From Pseudovibrio brasiliensis (lineage in GTDB: Bacteria > Pseudomonadota > Alphaproteobacteria > Rhizobiales > Stappiaceae), in assembly GCF_018282095.1 (NCBI RefSeq), contig NZ_CP074126.1:3514341-3578340 (forward strand): a stretch of 64,000 nt of DNA, in the 5' to 3' direction. Made by a program: the position numbers and the translations under genes. The notes under the pieces were generated by a model, which was not told where the DNA came from, ran no database searches, and was given only the letters and a program-made list of their open reading frames with translations. Positions 7,685-18,035 of the stretch are shown in pieces (the first letter of the stretch is position 1; every line of letters begins with the position of its first letter).

Positions 7685-10150
7685 TTATGCCCGCTCGACA
7701 AAGCTATCGAGCACTTTCTTTTGGCCAGCCTTTTCAAAGTCGACAGTGAGCTTATTCCCCTCAATGTCGCTGATGGAGCCGTATCCAAACTTCATATGGA
7801 AGATGCGCTCACCAATGGCAAAGTCGCTGCCAACCTCAGTAACGCTCTTGGCAACCAGCTCACCCTCAATGGTCATCGGACCAGCCTTCTTGGCACGTCG
7901 AGTTTGGTTGCCACCATGCATCCGGCCATACTGTTGACCAGAGGCCTGCGCCTTGCGGGCGCGTTGCCAGCCTGGGGTGGAGTACTTGCTCTGGAACGGG
8001 TCGCTGTTGTCGAACCGGCTGGCACCATAACCACCGCCAGCACTGTTCAGACCATAGCCACCATAGGAGCTGGAGGCCTCAACGACCTCAACACTATCCG
8101 TGGGTAACTCATCCAGAAAACGGGAAGGAATACAGGACTGCCAGGAGCCATGGATGCGGCGATTGGAGGTGAACCAAACCTTCACACGCTTACGGCCACG
8201 GGTAAGACCCACATACGCAAGACGCCGCTCTTCTTCCAGACCAGCCTGTCCGGTCTCATCCAATGCCCGTTGGTTCGGGAACACGCCTTCTTCCCAACCC
8301 GGGAGGAAAACCGTATCAAACTCAAGACCTTTTGCGGAGTGCAGCGTCATGATGGACACTGCATCCTCTTCCACATCGCTGTCCTTATCCATCACCAGCG
8401 AGATGTGCTCAAGGAACCCAGCCATGCTCTCGAACTCTTCCATGGAGCGGATAAGTTCTTTCAGGTTGTCCAGTCGTCCCGGTGCTTCCGCAGACCGGTC
8501 CTGACGCCACATCTGGGTATAACCGCTCTCATCAAGGATGATTTCCGCAAGCTCCGTATGGCTCATGGTCTCAACCTGATTGCGCCAGTTCTCAAACATG
8601 CCAAGAACATCAGCCAAAGCAGCACGCGCTTTCGGGCGCAACTCATTGGTCTGCACCAGCTCCCCCGCCGCAATCATCAACGGAATAGCCCGCTCCCGCG
8701 CATAGGCATGCACAATCTTCAGAGTGGCCTCACCAAGCCCACGCTTTGGCGTATTCACAATCCGCTCAAACGCTAGATCATCAGAAGGCTGCATCACACA
8801 GCGGAAATAGGCCAGTGCATCACGGATTTCCATGCGCTCATAGAAGCGCGGACCACCAATCACGCGGTAGTTCAGGCCAAGCGTTACAAACCGGTCCTCA
8901 AACTCTCGCATCTGGAAGGACGCACGCACCAGAATGGCCATCTCATTCAGCGAATGACCGTGGTTTTGCAGCGCCTCGATCTCATCACCGATGGAGCGCG
9001 CTTCCTCCTGAGAGTCCCAGGCAGACGCAACCTGCACCTTATCTTCATCCTCAGATCCCACCTGATCCGTGAAGAGGGTCTTGCCCAGTCGGCCCTGATT
9101 GTGGGCAATCAGATGAGAGGCAGCAGACAGAATGTGGCTGGTCGAGCGGTAGTTCCGCTCCAGACGAACCACGGTTGCGCCGGGGAAATCTTGCTCAAAT
9201 CTCAGGATGTTATCAACTTCAGCACCACGCCAGCCATAGATCGACTGATCATCATCACCCACGCAGGCAACGTTGGAGTTGCCTTGTGCCAGCAGACGCA
9301 GCCACATGTACTGCGCAATGTTGGTGTCCTGATACTCGTCCACCAGCATATAGCGGAAACGGCTCTGGAAGCTCTTCAGAACATCATCATGCTCTTTGAA
9401 AATGGTGATGCAATGCAGCAGCAAATCACCAAAATCACAAGCGTTCAGAATGGAAAGCCGTTCCTGATAAGTCTGGTAAAGCTTGCGCCCCAACCCATTC
9501 GCAAAGGCCTGCGCTTCACCGGCAGAAATCTGATCCGGTGTCAGCCCGCGGTTCTTCCAGCTGTCCAGCAATCCAGCAAAAGTCTTTGCTGTCCAACGCT
9601 TTTCATCTAGTCCTTCCGCCTGAATGATCTGCTTGATCAAGCGAACCTGATCATCCGTATCCAAAATGGAGAAGGAAGACTTCAACCCAACCAGCTCAGC
9701 ATGGCGGCGCAGGATCTTCACGCAGATCGCGTGAAACGTACCAAGCCAGGCCATACCTTCAACGTTTTCACCAATGTAAGCGCCAATACGCGTCTTCATC
9801 TCGCGGGCAGCTTTGTTGGTAAAGGTCACAGAAAGGATCTGACCCGGTGTTGCATTACCGGTTGCCAGAATGTGTGCGATACGCGTTGTCAAAACGCGGG
9901 TCTTACCCGTCCCAGCACCAGCAAGCACCAGCACCGGACCGTTGATCGTTTCAACAGCAAGACGCTGTTCTGCATTCAATCCTTCCATATAGGCAGGCAT
10001 GGTCGTTTGCCGTGCTGCCATGGCCCTCGCCGCTATACCACCTGCCTTGGGCTGTGGTACAGCCACAGGATCAGCAGGGTTGGAAGGCATTCCGCGATAT
10101 AGTGGGCCAGAAGAATTTGCCATTGAGCTCGTTGGATCCTTTGAACGCAT
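7685..10150 (-). CDS. uvrD: ATP-dependent DNA helicase, UvrD/PcrA family
   Basis: An 821-residue superfamily 1A helicase. The Walker A motif AGAGTGKT is at about residues 77-84, the Walker B/DEYQDTN motif near 265, QSIYGWRGA (motif III region) near 300, and GLEFDTVF and VGLTRGRKRV (motifs V and VI) in the C-terminal half. The last 50 residues form the Tudor-like tail seen in UvrD/PcrA that contacts RNA polymerase. A 50-residue polar N-terminal extension precedes the core. The protein unwinds DNA in nucleotide excision and mismatch repair. UvrD and PcrA names are both used for the alphaproteobacterial form. Confidence 0.95.
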   Translation of the reverse strand: MRSKDPTSSMANSSGPLYRGMPSNPADPVAVPQPKAGGIAARAMAARQTTMPAYMEGLNAEQRLAVETINGPVLVLAGAGTGKTRVLTTRIAHILATGNATPGQILSVTFTNKAAREMKTRIGAYIGENVEGMAWLGTFHAICVKILRRHAELVGLKSSFSILDTDDQVRLIKQIIQAEGLDEKRWTAKTFAGLLDSWKNRGLTPDQISAGEAQAFANGLGRKLYQTYQERLSILNACDFGDLLLHCITIFKEHDDVLKSFQSRFRYMLVDEYQDTNIAQYMWLRLLAQGNSNVACVGDDDQSIYGWRGAEVDNILRFEQDFPGATVVRLERNYRSTSHILSAASHLIAHNQGRLGKTLFTDQVGSEDEDKVQVASAWDSQEEARSIGDEIEALQNHGHSLNEMAILVRASFQMREFEDRFVTLGLNYRVIGGPRFYERMEIRDALAYFRCVMQPSDDLAFERIVNTPKRGLGEATLKIVHAYARERAIPLMIAAGELVQTNELRPKARAALADVLGMFENWRNQVETMSHTELAEIILDESGYTQMWRQDRSAEAPGRLDNLKELIRSMEEFESMAGFLEHISLVMDKDSDVEEDAVSIMTLHSAKGLEFDTVFLPGWEEGVFPNQRALDETGQAGLEEERRLAYVGLTRGRKRVKVWFTSNRRIHGSWQSCIPSRFLDELPTDSVEVVEASSSYGGYGLNSAGGGYGASRFDNSDPFQSKYSTPGWQRARKAQASGQQYGRMHGGNQTRRAKKAGPMTIEGELVAKSVTEVGSDFAIGERIFHMKFGYGSISDIEGNKLTVDFEKAGQKKVLDSFVERA

Positions 10151-10474
10151 ACCCCTCTCAAATCAGAGGGAGAATCTCCAATAGTTCACGAAGAACAATA
10201 TAGCAACAACATTGAAGAAGCGAGGCATCAGCAAAGAGATACACATCGTTTTGCGCATCAGCACATCTTCGCCCAGTAACTCTTGGGTGAAACTTGCTTT
10301 GCTCTGTGGTGTTTTATCAAGCCAGATCCCAGATACTTGAAAAATCAAGTGCTGGCTTAGCGATTTGAAGAGGAAGACTGCGTATATCTGGACCTGAAAT
10401 TTCCAGAACTGATCAATGGGACGAACTTCACTTTCAAACCATAAAAACCACTGTAACAACCTGAAAGAAAAACA
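10151..10474. other. Intergenic region between divergent uvrD and DUF4142 gene, with a compound hairpin
   Basis: No convincing gene is seen in 324 bases; a 98-codon minus-strand frame lacks a ribosome binding site and any family signal. A compound stem-loop lies at 10319-10358: outer arms AAGCCAG (10319-10325) and CTGGCTT (10352-10358), inner arms ACTTGA (10335-10340) and TCAAGT (10345-10350) around AAAA. It is about 115 bases upstream of the DUF4142 start and could be a leader structure or a protein-binding site. Confidence 0.4.
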
Positions 10475-10993
10475 ATGAAGACTGGTAAGTTACACCTGAC
10501 GCGCAGAAACGCTCTCCTTGGCATGTCCGGCTCACTCATTGCCGCCCCTGCTCTGGTCTCCTCCGCTTTGGCCGACAATCACGGTTCTACCGACTACACC
10601 AACAAAACCCTCACCATCAGCCCCTTCTCACTCGCCATCAGTGAAATGGCGACCATGAAGGCCAGCAACCTGTTGGTGCGCCAGTTTGCGGAGCTGGAGC
10701 GCGAAGAGCAGGCTGCTGTCTCACACATCATCGAGTCCACAGGTGCAACACCACCGCCACGCCCAACCGCTCTGGAAGACATCTACAAGAAGCTGGAGGC
10801 TGCGTCTGGTGATGACTTTGACCGTCTCTACATCTCGACTGAAATCACAGGTCATGAGGACTTGCTGGCGGTTCAAACACCAGAAGCAGGTAAAAAGCCC
10901 GTGAACGTGGATGTGGCAACGGCAACCATTCTGGTCGCCTTCATCCATACTCATCTGGCCATGCTGGCAGAGATCCGCAAACAGATCGGCTAG
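10475..10993 (+). CDS. DUF4142 family protein with Tat signal
   Basis: A 172-residue protein. The N-terminus has a twin-arginine signal (TRRNALLGMSGSLIAAPAL) with a probable cleavage after SALADN, so it should be exported folded to the periplasm. The mature part is helical and matches DUF4142, a four-helix ferritin-like fold: SPFSLAISEMATMKASN near residue 50 and LVRQFAELEREEQAAVSH just after are its conserved pattern. The biochemical role of DUF4142 proteins is not established. It is alone on its strand, with divergent uvrD upstream and an orphan gene downstream. Confidence 0.85.
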   Translation: MKTGKLHLTRRNALLGMSGSLIAAPALVSSALADNHGSTDYTNKTLTISPFSLAISEMATMKASNLLVRQFAELEREEQAAVSHIIESTGATPPPRPTALEDIYKKLEAASGDDFDRLYISTEITGHEDLLAVQTPEAGKKPVNVDVATATILVAFIHTHLAMLAEIRKQIG

Positions 10994-11181
10994 ATAACTC
11001 ATTGCAATACTTAAAGAAACGCCAACAAAGACACACAGATTTGCTGGCGTTTCCCTTCAGTTCCGCCAAAAAGAGCCGATCACATCTTCAAATTTGGCTC
11101 AATTGCACGCCTCCCCCAACAGACCTCGATAAGATTTTCTGCTCACTCTCATTCCATCGCAACTGGAATGGAGCTTGAGAT

Positions 11182-11793
11182 ATGCCGAAGGTCATTTGCA
11201 AATATAAGAACTACGACGAGTTCTATAAAAACCGCACAAGCATCTGGGCTGAGATCAGACGCCGGATGGACATTCATGCGGCAGACACTGCAAGCTTCGA
11301 CAAACTCATCTTCCAGGGAAAGGCTGCCATCCGGCTGACCTACGACAACCATGTCGAGGATACACCGGAGATGAAGAAAGCCCGCTCCAACATCGCAGCT
11401 CTGGAAAAAGAAAAATCCAGAACCTACCGCTTCGTGCAGGGCTTGAAGTCTCTGGAAGACGAAATCTCGGCCAAACACAAGATGTTACGCGTACTGGAAA
11501 GCCAGTTGCAGCAAAAGGAAATCGATCCAAAAACCGATCCCAACTATCGCGATACGGCCAAGGAACTCAAAAAGCTGATTAAAGCCCAGCCTGCGGTGAA
11601 GAAGAAAATCCAAGAATACGATAAGGCCCTCAAAGCTCTGGAACAAGCCGAGGCAGACTATGATCCGCTAAAGAAGCAGATTGCAAAAGCAATTCCAATG
11701 AGCGTTCAGACGGACGGAAAAAACATGCTGCTCTACATCGGCGGACGTGCCGAAGCATCTGTCCGCCTCAGAGCAACACTGGCGCAGAAGTAG
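11182..11793 (+). CDS. Hypothetical coiled-coil protein
   Basis: A 203-residue protein that I do not recognise. It has no signal peptide or membrane segment. Residues about 65-170 are rich in Lys, Glu, Leu and Ala with heptad-like spacing, so a long coiled coil is likely. The ends differ: an aromatic, basic N-terminus (KYKNYDEFYKNRTSIWAEIRRRM) and a compact C-terminal segment with LLYIGG and AEASVRLRATLAQ. It is followed by its own hairpins and terminator, so it looks like a single-gene unit. Codon use is similar to that of its neighbours. Confidence 0.7.
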   Translation: MPKVICKYKNYDEFYKNRTSIWAEIRRRMDIHAADTASFDKLIFQGKAAIRLTYDNHVEDTPEMKKARSNIAALEKEKSRTYRFVQGLKSLEDEISAKHKMLRVLESQLQQKEIDPKTDPNYRDTAKELKKLIKAQPAVKKKIQEYDKALKALEQAEADYDPLKKQIAKAIPMSVQTDGKNMLLYIGGRAEASVRLRATLAQK

Positions 11794-11848
11794 GCTCGCC
11801 GCAAGCCTACGAATGCAGCGAGAGGAGCCAAACAGCTCCCTCGCTTTT

Positions 11849-11850
<2 letters not shown>
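11791..11850 (+). terminator. Double hairpin and terminator after the coiled-coil gene
   Basis: A first hairpin, TAGGCT (11791-11796) with AGCCTA (11804-11809), includes the stop codon of the coiled-coil gene. A second, AGCGAG-A-GGAGC (11817-11828) with GCTCC-CTCGCT (11835-11845), has a one-base bulge and is followed by a six-T run to 11850. The second is a Rho-independent terminator; ligA converges on it. Confidence 0.85.
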
Positions 11851-14044
<2,194 letters not shown>

Positions 14045-14171
14045 TTAGGGGGATTATTCATATCGCCACCGGGAATAACAAACCACCCGCTACTGGGGAG
14101 TTTAGACAGGATTTAACGAGCTCAGGAGAGGCATCCGCACTCATCCCGTTAGATTTCAAAGAGTTAGCCTC

Positions 14172-14211
14172 GATTTGCGTTCTTTTGTGCAGATTTGCGT
14201 TATTTTGCGTT
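14172..14211. repeat. Short direct repeats of a TTTGCGTT element
   Basis: GATTTGCGTT occurs at 14172-14181 and again at 14192-14201, followed by ATTTTGCGTT ending at 14211. The 20-base then 10-base spacing puts the copies on one helix face. They lie between ligA (start 14044) and the divergently placed end of the membrane glycosyltransferase gene, so they could be upstream regulatory sites of ligA or simple drift in T-rich DNA. Confidence 0.35.
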
Positions 14212-14256
14212 TTTTTGGGGTGAAACCTGCGTTGCTATGTTTTTCGCAGCTCGGGC

Positions 14257-15516
14257 TCAGGTGGTCCCGAGCCCTTCATCACTTTCACGCTCCTCAGCAA
14301 GGGAGTTATCCCCCTCAGGCGCATCCTCAGGTACACTCATTTGTGTCTCGGCTGTGCTCATCATCCGCACGATCACAACAACCAATGCCAGTGCCGTAAA
14401 GATCGGCCCAACCGGGAAGCCATGCGCCGCCAGCGCAATGTTGACGATCGGCAGCAGATAAACCGCAAACAGAAGCATCGGTGCCACATAAGGGGAATCC
14501 GCATCATCATCAAACAGGCCAGTCCGGGTGGCATAAAGATAGAGCGCTGGAGAAAGCACCGCATAATCCCACAGGAACAGGAACGGCGTTGCCAGCAACA
14601 CGCACAGGGTCACAGCAAGGTTGCGCGCCACCGGCTCCCGCTCCCGCATGAACAGCCAGAACGTCACCACAAACGCCATAACCGTGAATGGCAGCTGCAC
14701 CAGATACCCAGCTGTTGCTGAGAACCCAAGAGACCTCATCGCACCAAACGCAGACGGGATCAGATAAAGGAAGCTGCCTTCGCCCTGATCCATAACAGTC
14801 GCCAGCAAGGAAGGAACGGTTTCCAGATAGATCCACCACAGACCGGAGCCAAAGAACACAGCAGACGCATCCACCAGAAACGCCACCGTTGCCACACACG
14901 CACACAGCGCAATGATACTGCGATGGGCAATCAGAATAATCGGGATCAGCATAAACAGCTCAGGCTTGATGGACACGCACCCAAGCAGCACACCAGCCAA
15001 TGCCGGATGCCGGTTCATCAAACGCAGCCCACCATAAAGGAACCCACCGGCGAGCATACCAAATTGGCCGTAAAACAGGTTCACCAGTGTAGCCGGAGCA
15101 AAAATGAAGAACGTGAACGCCCGAATAGGCGCTTTGCGGCTGAACGCAACCGCAAACGAAAGCAAACCACCCATGCCCATCCAGAGGCTATAGGCTTGCA
15201 GATAAGTCAGGCCGGATAACGGGACCAGAAATACCAGCAGGCTCGGCGGATGCACCCACGCATAAAAGCCGGAACCACCAACCACATTGCGCTGCACTTC
15301 ATCATAGAACCAGCCAAAGTCATAAAGCTGCGCCGCCTGCCCGGCGACGGCCATGCGAGAGGCCAACAGGAACTGATAGAAGTCTCCCCCCACCCTGCGC
15401 AAATCGAATCCATCAAGACCCATCACCGATCCAAACAGATAGATCGGATAAACCACTGCAATCAGCAGCAGTGCGATGAAAAAATAGATCTGCAAGCGGG
15501 CGAACGAGATAAACAT
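14257..15516 (-). CDS. DUF2029/GT87-family integral membrane protein, probable polyprenyl-phosphate mannosyltransferase-like enzyme
   Basis: A 419-residue protein with about 10 hydrophobic segments. The first periplasmic loop has GGDFYQFLLASRMAVAG and LYDFGWFYDEVQ, the conserved start of the DUF2029 (GT87) family, followed by YAWVHPPSLLVFLVPLSGL. GT87 enzymes transfer mannose from polyprenyl phosphate to lipid- or protein-linked glycans on the outer face of the inner membrane. The true acceptor here is unknown and no other glycan gene is adjacent. The last 35 residues are acidic and cytoplasmic-looking. Confidence 0.8.
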   Translation of the reverse strand: MFISFARLQIYFFIALLLIAVVYPIYLFGSVMGLDGFDLRRVGGDFYQFLLASRMAVAGQAAQLYDFGWFYDEVQRNVVGGSGFYAWVHPPSLLVFLVPLSGLTYLQAYSLWMGMGGLLSFAVAFSRKAPIRAFTFFIFAPATLVNLFYGQFGMLAGGFLYGGLRLMNRHPALAGVLLGCVSIKPELFMLIPIILIAHRSIIALCACVATVAFLVDASAVFFGSGLWWIYLETVPSLLATVMDQGEGSFLYLIPSAFGAMRSLGFSATAGYLVQLPFTVMAFVVTFWLFMREREPVARNLAVTLCVLLATPFLFLWDYAVLSPALYLYATRTGLFDDDADSPYVAPMLLFAVYLLPIVNIALAAHGFPVGPIFTALALVVVIVRMMSTAETQMSVPEDAPEGDNSLAEERESDEGLGTT

Positions 15517-15790
15517 CTACCGGCCTCCATCTATGCGCCACCCCTAAATTACCTTCAGTCTTCAGATGGGGCTCTGCGCAGGCACAAACTCCTGGTTGCC
15601 GGAGAGTTTAAAAGATACCAAGTTAATTATTTGAATACGCTACGTAATTTAAGAATCTTTTAGGGAAGTGAAACAGCGTTTGCGCCGGAAAGATGAATAA
15701 ATCTATGCATTTCAGAAGTATCTAAAATTTAACAAATCATTACCTGCAACTTATTGGATAAAGATATCACCAGATAATTCATTAAGAAAT
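15517..15790. other. AT-rich intergenic region upstream of the lipoprotein gene
   Basis: This stretch between the divergent GT87-like gene and the lipoprotein gene is AT-rich with several in-frame stops in all frames. I see no gene, no clear hairpin and no repeat. It presumably carries the GT87 gene promoter on the minus strand and upstream elements for the lipoprotein promoter. Confidence 0.5.
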
Positions 15791-15819
15791 TTGACTGAAA
15801 TGTGTCACGAGCCTACTAA
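15791..15819 (+). promoter_or_regulatory. Sigma-70-type promoter of the lipoprotein gene
   Basis: A -35 TTGACT at 15791-15796 and a -10 TACTAA at 15814-15819 are separated by 17 bases. Transcription would start near 15826. That is very close to the ATG at 15834, which favours the downstream TTG at 15849 as the real start. Confidence 0.6.
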
Positions 15820-15833
15820 GCCCCCACGTAATT

Positions 15834-16298
15834 ATGGGGTATACGGAATTGAAAACTTATCTAGTAGCTGGCGTTGTTGCATCCAGCGTTCTTCTCGCAG
15901 GTTGCGGCACAGTTGTTCGCGGTACAACTGAAGACATCAAGATCGACGTGAAGCCAGAGCACGCGAAGATCACGTCAACAACAGCTCACACCTGCGTTGG
16001 ACCATGTGTCATCAACGTACCACGCAAAAAAGAGTTCACGCTCACAGCATCTGCGCCTGGCTACCAGACACAGGTCATCGACGTTGAGACCCGCGTCAGC
16101 GGCAAGGGTGCAGCTGGCATGGCTGGCAACATCCTGATTGGCGGCGTTGTTGGTGTAGGCGTTGACGCGGTAACTGGCGCAACTCTGGACCACTATCCAA
16201 ACCCGGTCACCTTCAACCTCAAGCGCGGCAAAGGCTCCCGTAAGCTGACACCAGCTGAGATTGAAATGATGAACAAGGCAAAAGCCCCAACATCATAA
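15834..16298 (+). CDS. Putative outer membrane lipoprotein with PEGA-like domain
   Basis: A 154-residue protein with a lipoprotein signal: hydrophobic stretch, then the lipobox LLAGC. The mature part begins GTVVRGTTEDIKIDVKPEHAKI, with two cysteines (TCVGPCVI) around a beta-rich region that reads like a PEGA-type domain, followed by a glycine-rich hydrophobic segment (MAGNILIGGVVGVGVDAVTGA) typical of small lipoproteins of this kind. The TTG at 15849 would give a neater signal (MKTYLVAG...) and leave room for a leader, so the start is uncertain by five codons. Function is unknown. Confidence 0.8.
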   Translation: MGYTELKTYLVAGVVASSVLLAGCGTVVRGTTEDIKIDVKPEHAKITSTTAHTCVGPCVINVPRKKEFTLTASAPGYQTQVIDVETRVSGKGAAGMAGNILIGGVVGVGVDAVTGATLDHYPNPVTFNLKRGKGSRKLTPAEIEMMNKAKAPTS

Positions 16299-16389
16299 CT
16301 CCGCAGTATTCGGTTGGGGGTATGGATCAGAAAAGTACCCCCTACCAACAAGGCAGTTGCCCCGCCCTTCTCAAAGCAGCTCCCCAATT

Positions 16390-16444
16390 ACTCAGGCATT
16401 GACCTGAGTATCTTCCTTTCCAATACTCAGGCACATGACTGAGT
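16390..16444. promoter_or_regulatory. Two palindromic operators at the arsR-like start
   Basis: The first is ACTCAGG at 16390-16396 with CCTGAGT at 16403-16409, perfect with a 6-base centre. The second is ACTCAG at 16425-16430 with CTGAGT at 16439-16444, perfect with an 8-base centre and spanning the ATG at 16435. Centres are 35 bases apart. This is what an autoregulated ArsR-type repressor would bind. Confidence 0.7.
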
Positions 16445-16779
16445 GTTCTGCTTCCCTTGATAATCTCTTCCATGCGCTGGCCGATCCAACCCGTCGGGCG
16501 GTCATTGAGCAGTTGAGCCATGGCACAGCCTCTGTCAGTGAGTTGGCGCAGCATCACAACATGGCTCTGCAATCCTTCTCGCAGCATCTCAAAGTGCTGG
16601 AAGACTGTGGTCTTGTGAGCACGCGCAAGGTGGGCCGTGTCCGCACCTGCGAGATCTCAGCGGATAATCTGGCCAAAGCAGAAGACTGGATCAGTCAGCA
16701 GAAGAAAGTCTGGTGCGCAACCTTCAGCCGCCTCGACGACTATCTGAGCGACCTCAAAAACGGGGAGATACAGGAATGA
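16435..16779 (+). CDS. ArsR family winged-helix transcriptional regulator
   Basis: A 114-residue repressor of the ArsR/SmtB type. LFHALADPTRRAVIEQLSHG and the recognition region SVSELAQHHNMALQSFSQHLKVLEDCGLV, followed by the wing, are diagnostic. It lacks the ELCVC metal box, so it is of the metal-independent type usually paired with a SRPBCC protein. Its stop overlaps the downstream ATG (ATGA at 16776-16779). The two palindromes at its start suggest autoregulation of the two-gene operon. Confidence 0.92.
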   Translation: MTECSASLDNLFHALADPTRRAVIEQLSHGTASVSELAQHHNMALQSFSQHLKVLEDCGLVSTRKVGRVRTCEISADNLAKAEDWISQQKKVWCATFSRLDDYLSDLKNGEIQE

Positions 16780-17240
16780 GCGATACAGCATTTGAGCTGC
16801 ACCTAGTAAGAGAGTTCAGCGCCCCCGTGGAGCTGCTGTTCCAGATGTGGGCTGATCCAAACCACATGAAGCATTGGGGATGCCCGGAAGGATTTCAGAT
16901 CACCGAGATCAAGATGGACTTCAGAGAAGGCGGCACATGGTCAACCACCATGACAAGGCCAGATGGCACCACCTACCGCATGCGCGGCAAATACCTCAAG
17001 ATCGATAGTCCTCACCTGATCAGCAACACCAGCCAATGGATAGATGAGGACGGCAACGCCTCTGACCCAACCACAATCACCATGATCTTCGAGAGTCTGG
17101 CAAGCAATCGCTCACGTCTCATCGTGCATGAAGCCAGGTTCCCCACCTCCGCCTTCAAGGCAAGCAATGAGGAAGGCTGGAAAAGCTCTCTGCAAAGTCT
17201 GGCTGCTTATCTCTCCACCAAACAAGACATCCCAGCATAG
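16776..17240 (+). CDS. SRPBCC/AHSA1-like domain protein
   Basis: A 154-residue protein with the START-like SRPBCC fold of the AHSA1 group: LVREFSAPVELLFQMWADPNHMKHWGCPEGF at the N-terminus, FREGGTWSTTM in the sheet, and a C-terminal helix GWKSSLQSLAAYL. Such proteins bind small hydrophobic ligands and are usually encoded directly after an ArsR regulator, as here. The start at 16776 overlaps the arsR stop; an upstream in-frame ATG at 16713 lies inside arsR and is less likely. The ligand is unknown. Confidence 0.9.
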   Translation: MSDTAFELHLVREFSAPVELLFQMWADPNHMKHWGCPEGFQITEIKMDFREGGTWSTTMTRPDGTTYRMRGKYLKIDSPHLISNTSQWIDEDGNASDPTTITMIFESLASNRSRLIVHEARFPTSAFKASNEEGWKSSLQSLAAYLSTKQDIPA

Positions 17241-17351
17241 CTCTTTCTGCCGCAAACCGTATCCAGACCTCCATCAATCAGGGCAGAAACCACTCTTGCC
17301 TTGATTTTCAAGGGCATCTGAGGAACGTTAGCGCTGCAATCAGGAGTTCCT

Positions 17352-18035
17352 ATGGTCGCCCTTCCAGAAGCAGAGCGTGTGCCGCTCATCGAGGCCCGCA
17401 ACATCTCAGTCAGCAAGCAAGGTCGCCAGCTGTTTCATCACTACTCTTTCACACTCTATGAAGGGGACAAACTGTGCCTGAGTGCCCCATCCGGCCGAGG
17501 CAAAACCGTTCTGCTGCGTATACTGGCCGGGCTGGACAAGCCAGACAGCGGTGAGCTGCTCTTCAAAGGCAAAGCCTTCACAGCAGGAGGCCGGGCAGAC
17601 CTGCACAGGCACCTCAACTGGTTGCCACAACGTGTCAGCCTGCTGGAAGACACCATTCGCGGCGCCCTCCTCGCTCCGTTTGAGCTGCACGCAAACCAGA
17701 AGCACAAGCCAACTGACGCCATAATGCTTGAGGCTCTCTCCAAAGCTGGCCTGCCAAACAGCACACTGGATCAGGCCACCACCAGCCTCTCCGGCGGAGA
17801 ACGCCAACGCCTCACCCTCGCTCGTGCCTTACTAATGAAGCGCCCCCTCTGGATCACAGATGAGCCAACCGCGGCCCTTGACAAAGCCCACGCCCTCGCC
17901 TGCGCCAAATTGCTTTTGGAACAAGCCGAAACCTTGCTCGTCGTGACTCACGATGCTCACCTGCAAGGCGAAATAGATCGGGTCATCACGCTTCCTGAAC
18001 CAGAACAAACCAACCCAGAGGAGCGCTCACAATGA
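17352..18035 (+). CDS. fetA: ABC transporter ATP-binding protein, FetA-like (iron export)
   Basis: A 227-residue ATPase with Walker A SAPSGRGKTVLLR near residue 48, the Q-loop region LNWLPQRVSLLEDTIRG, the signature SLSGGERQRLTLARAL and Walker B WITDEPTAALD. Paired with a FetB-like permease whose start overlaps its stop by four bases, it forms the two-gene FetAB system, which in E. coli exports iron and protects against peroxide stress. Substrate is inferred from the partner. No Fur-like site was recognised upstream. Confidence 0.85.
   Translation: MVALPEAERVPLIEARNISVSKQGRQLFHHYSFTLYEGDKLCLSAPSGRGKTVLLRILAGLDKPDSGELLFKGKAFTAGGRADLHRHLNWLPQRVSLLEDTIRGALLAPFELHANQKHKPTDAIMLEALSKAGLPNSTLDQATTSLSGGERQRLTLARALLMKRPLWITDEPTAALDKAHALACAKLLLEQAETLLVVTHDAHLQGEIDRVITLPEPEQTNPEERSQ

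Noticed and set aside
10163-10459. A 98-codon minus-strand frame upstream of uvrD.
   Set aside because: No binding site, no family similarity, composition unlike neighbours, and it covers a palindromic hairpin.
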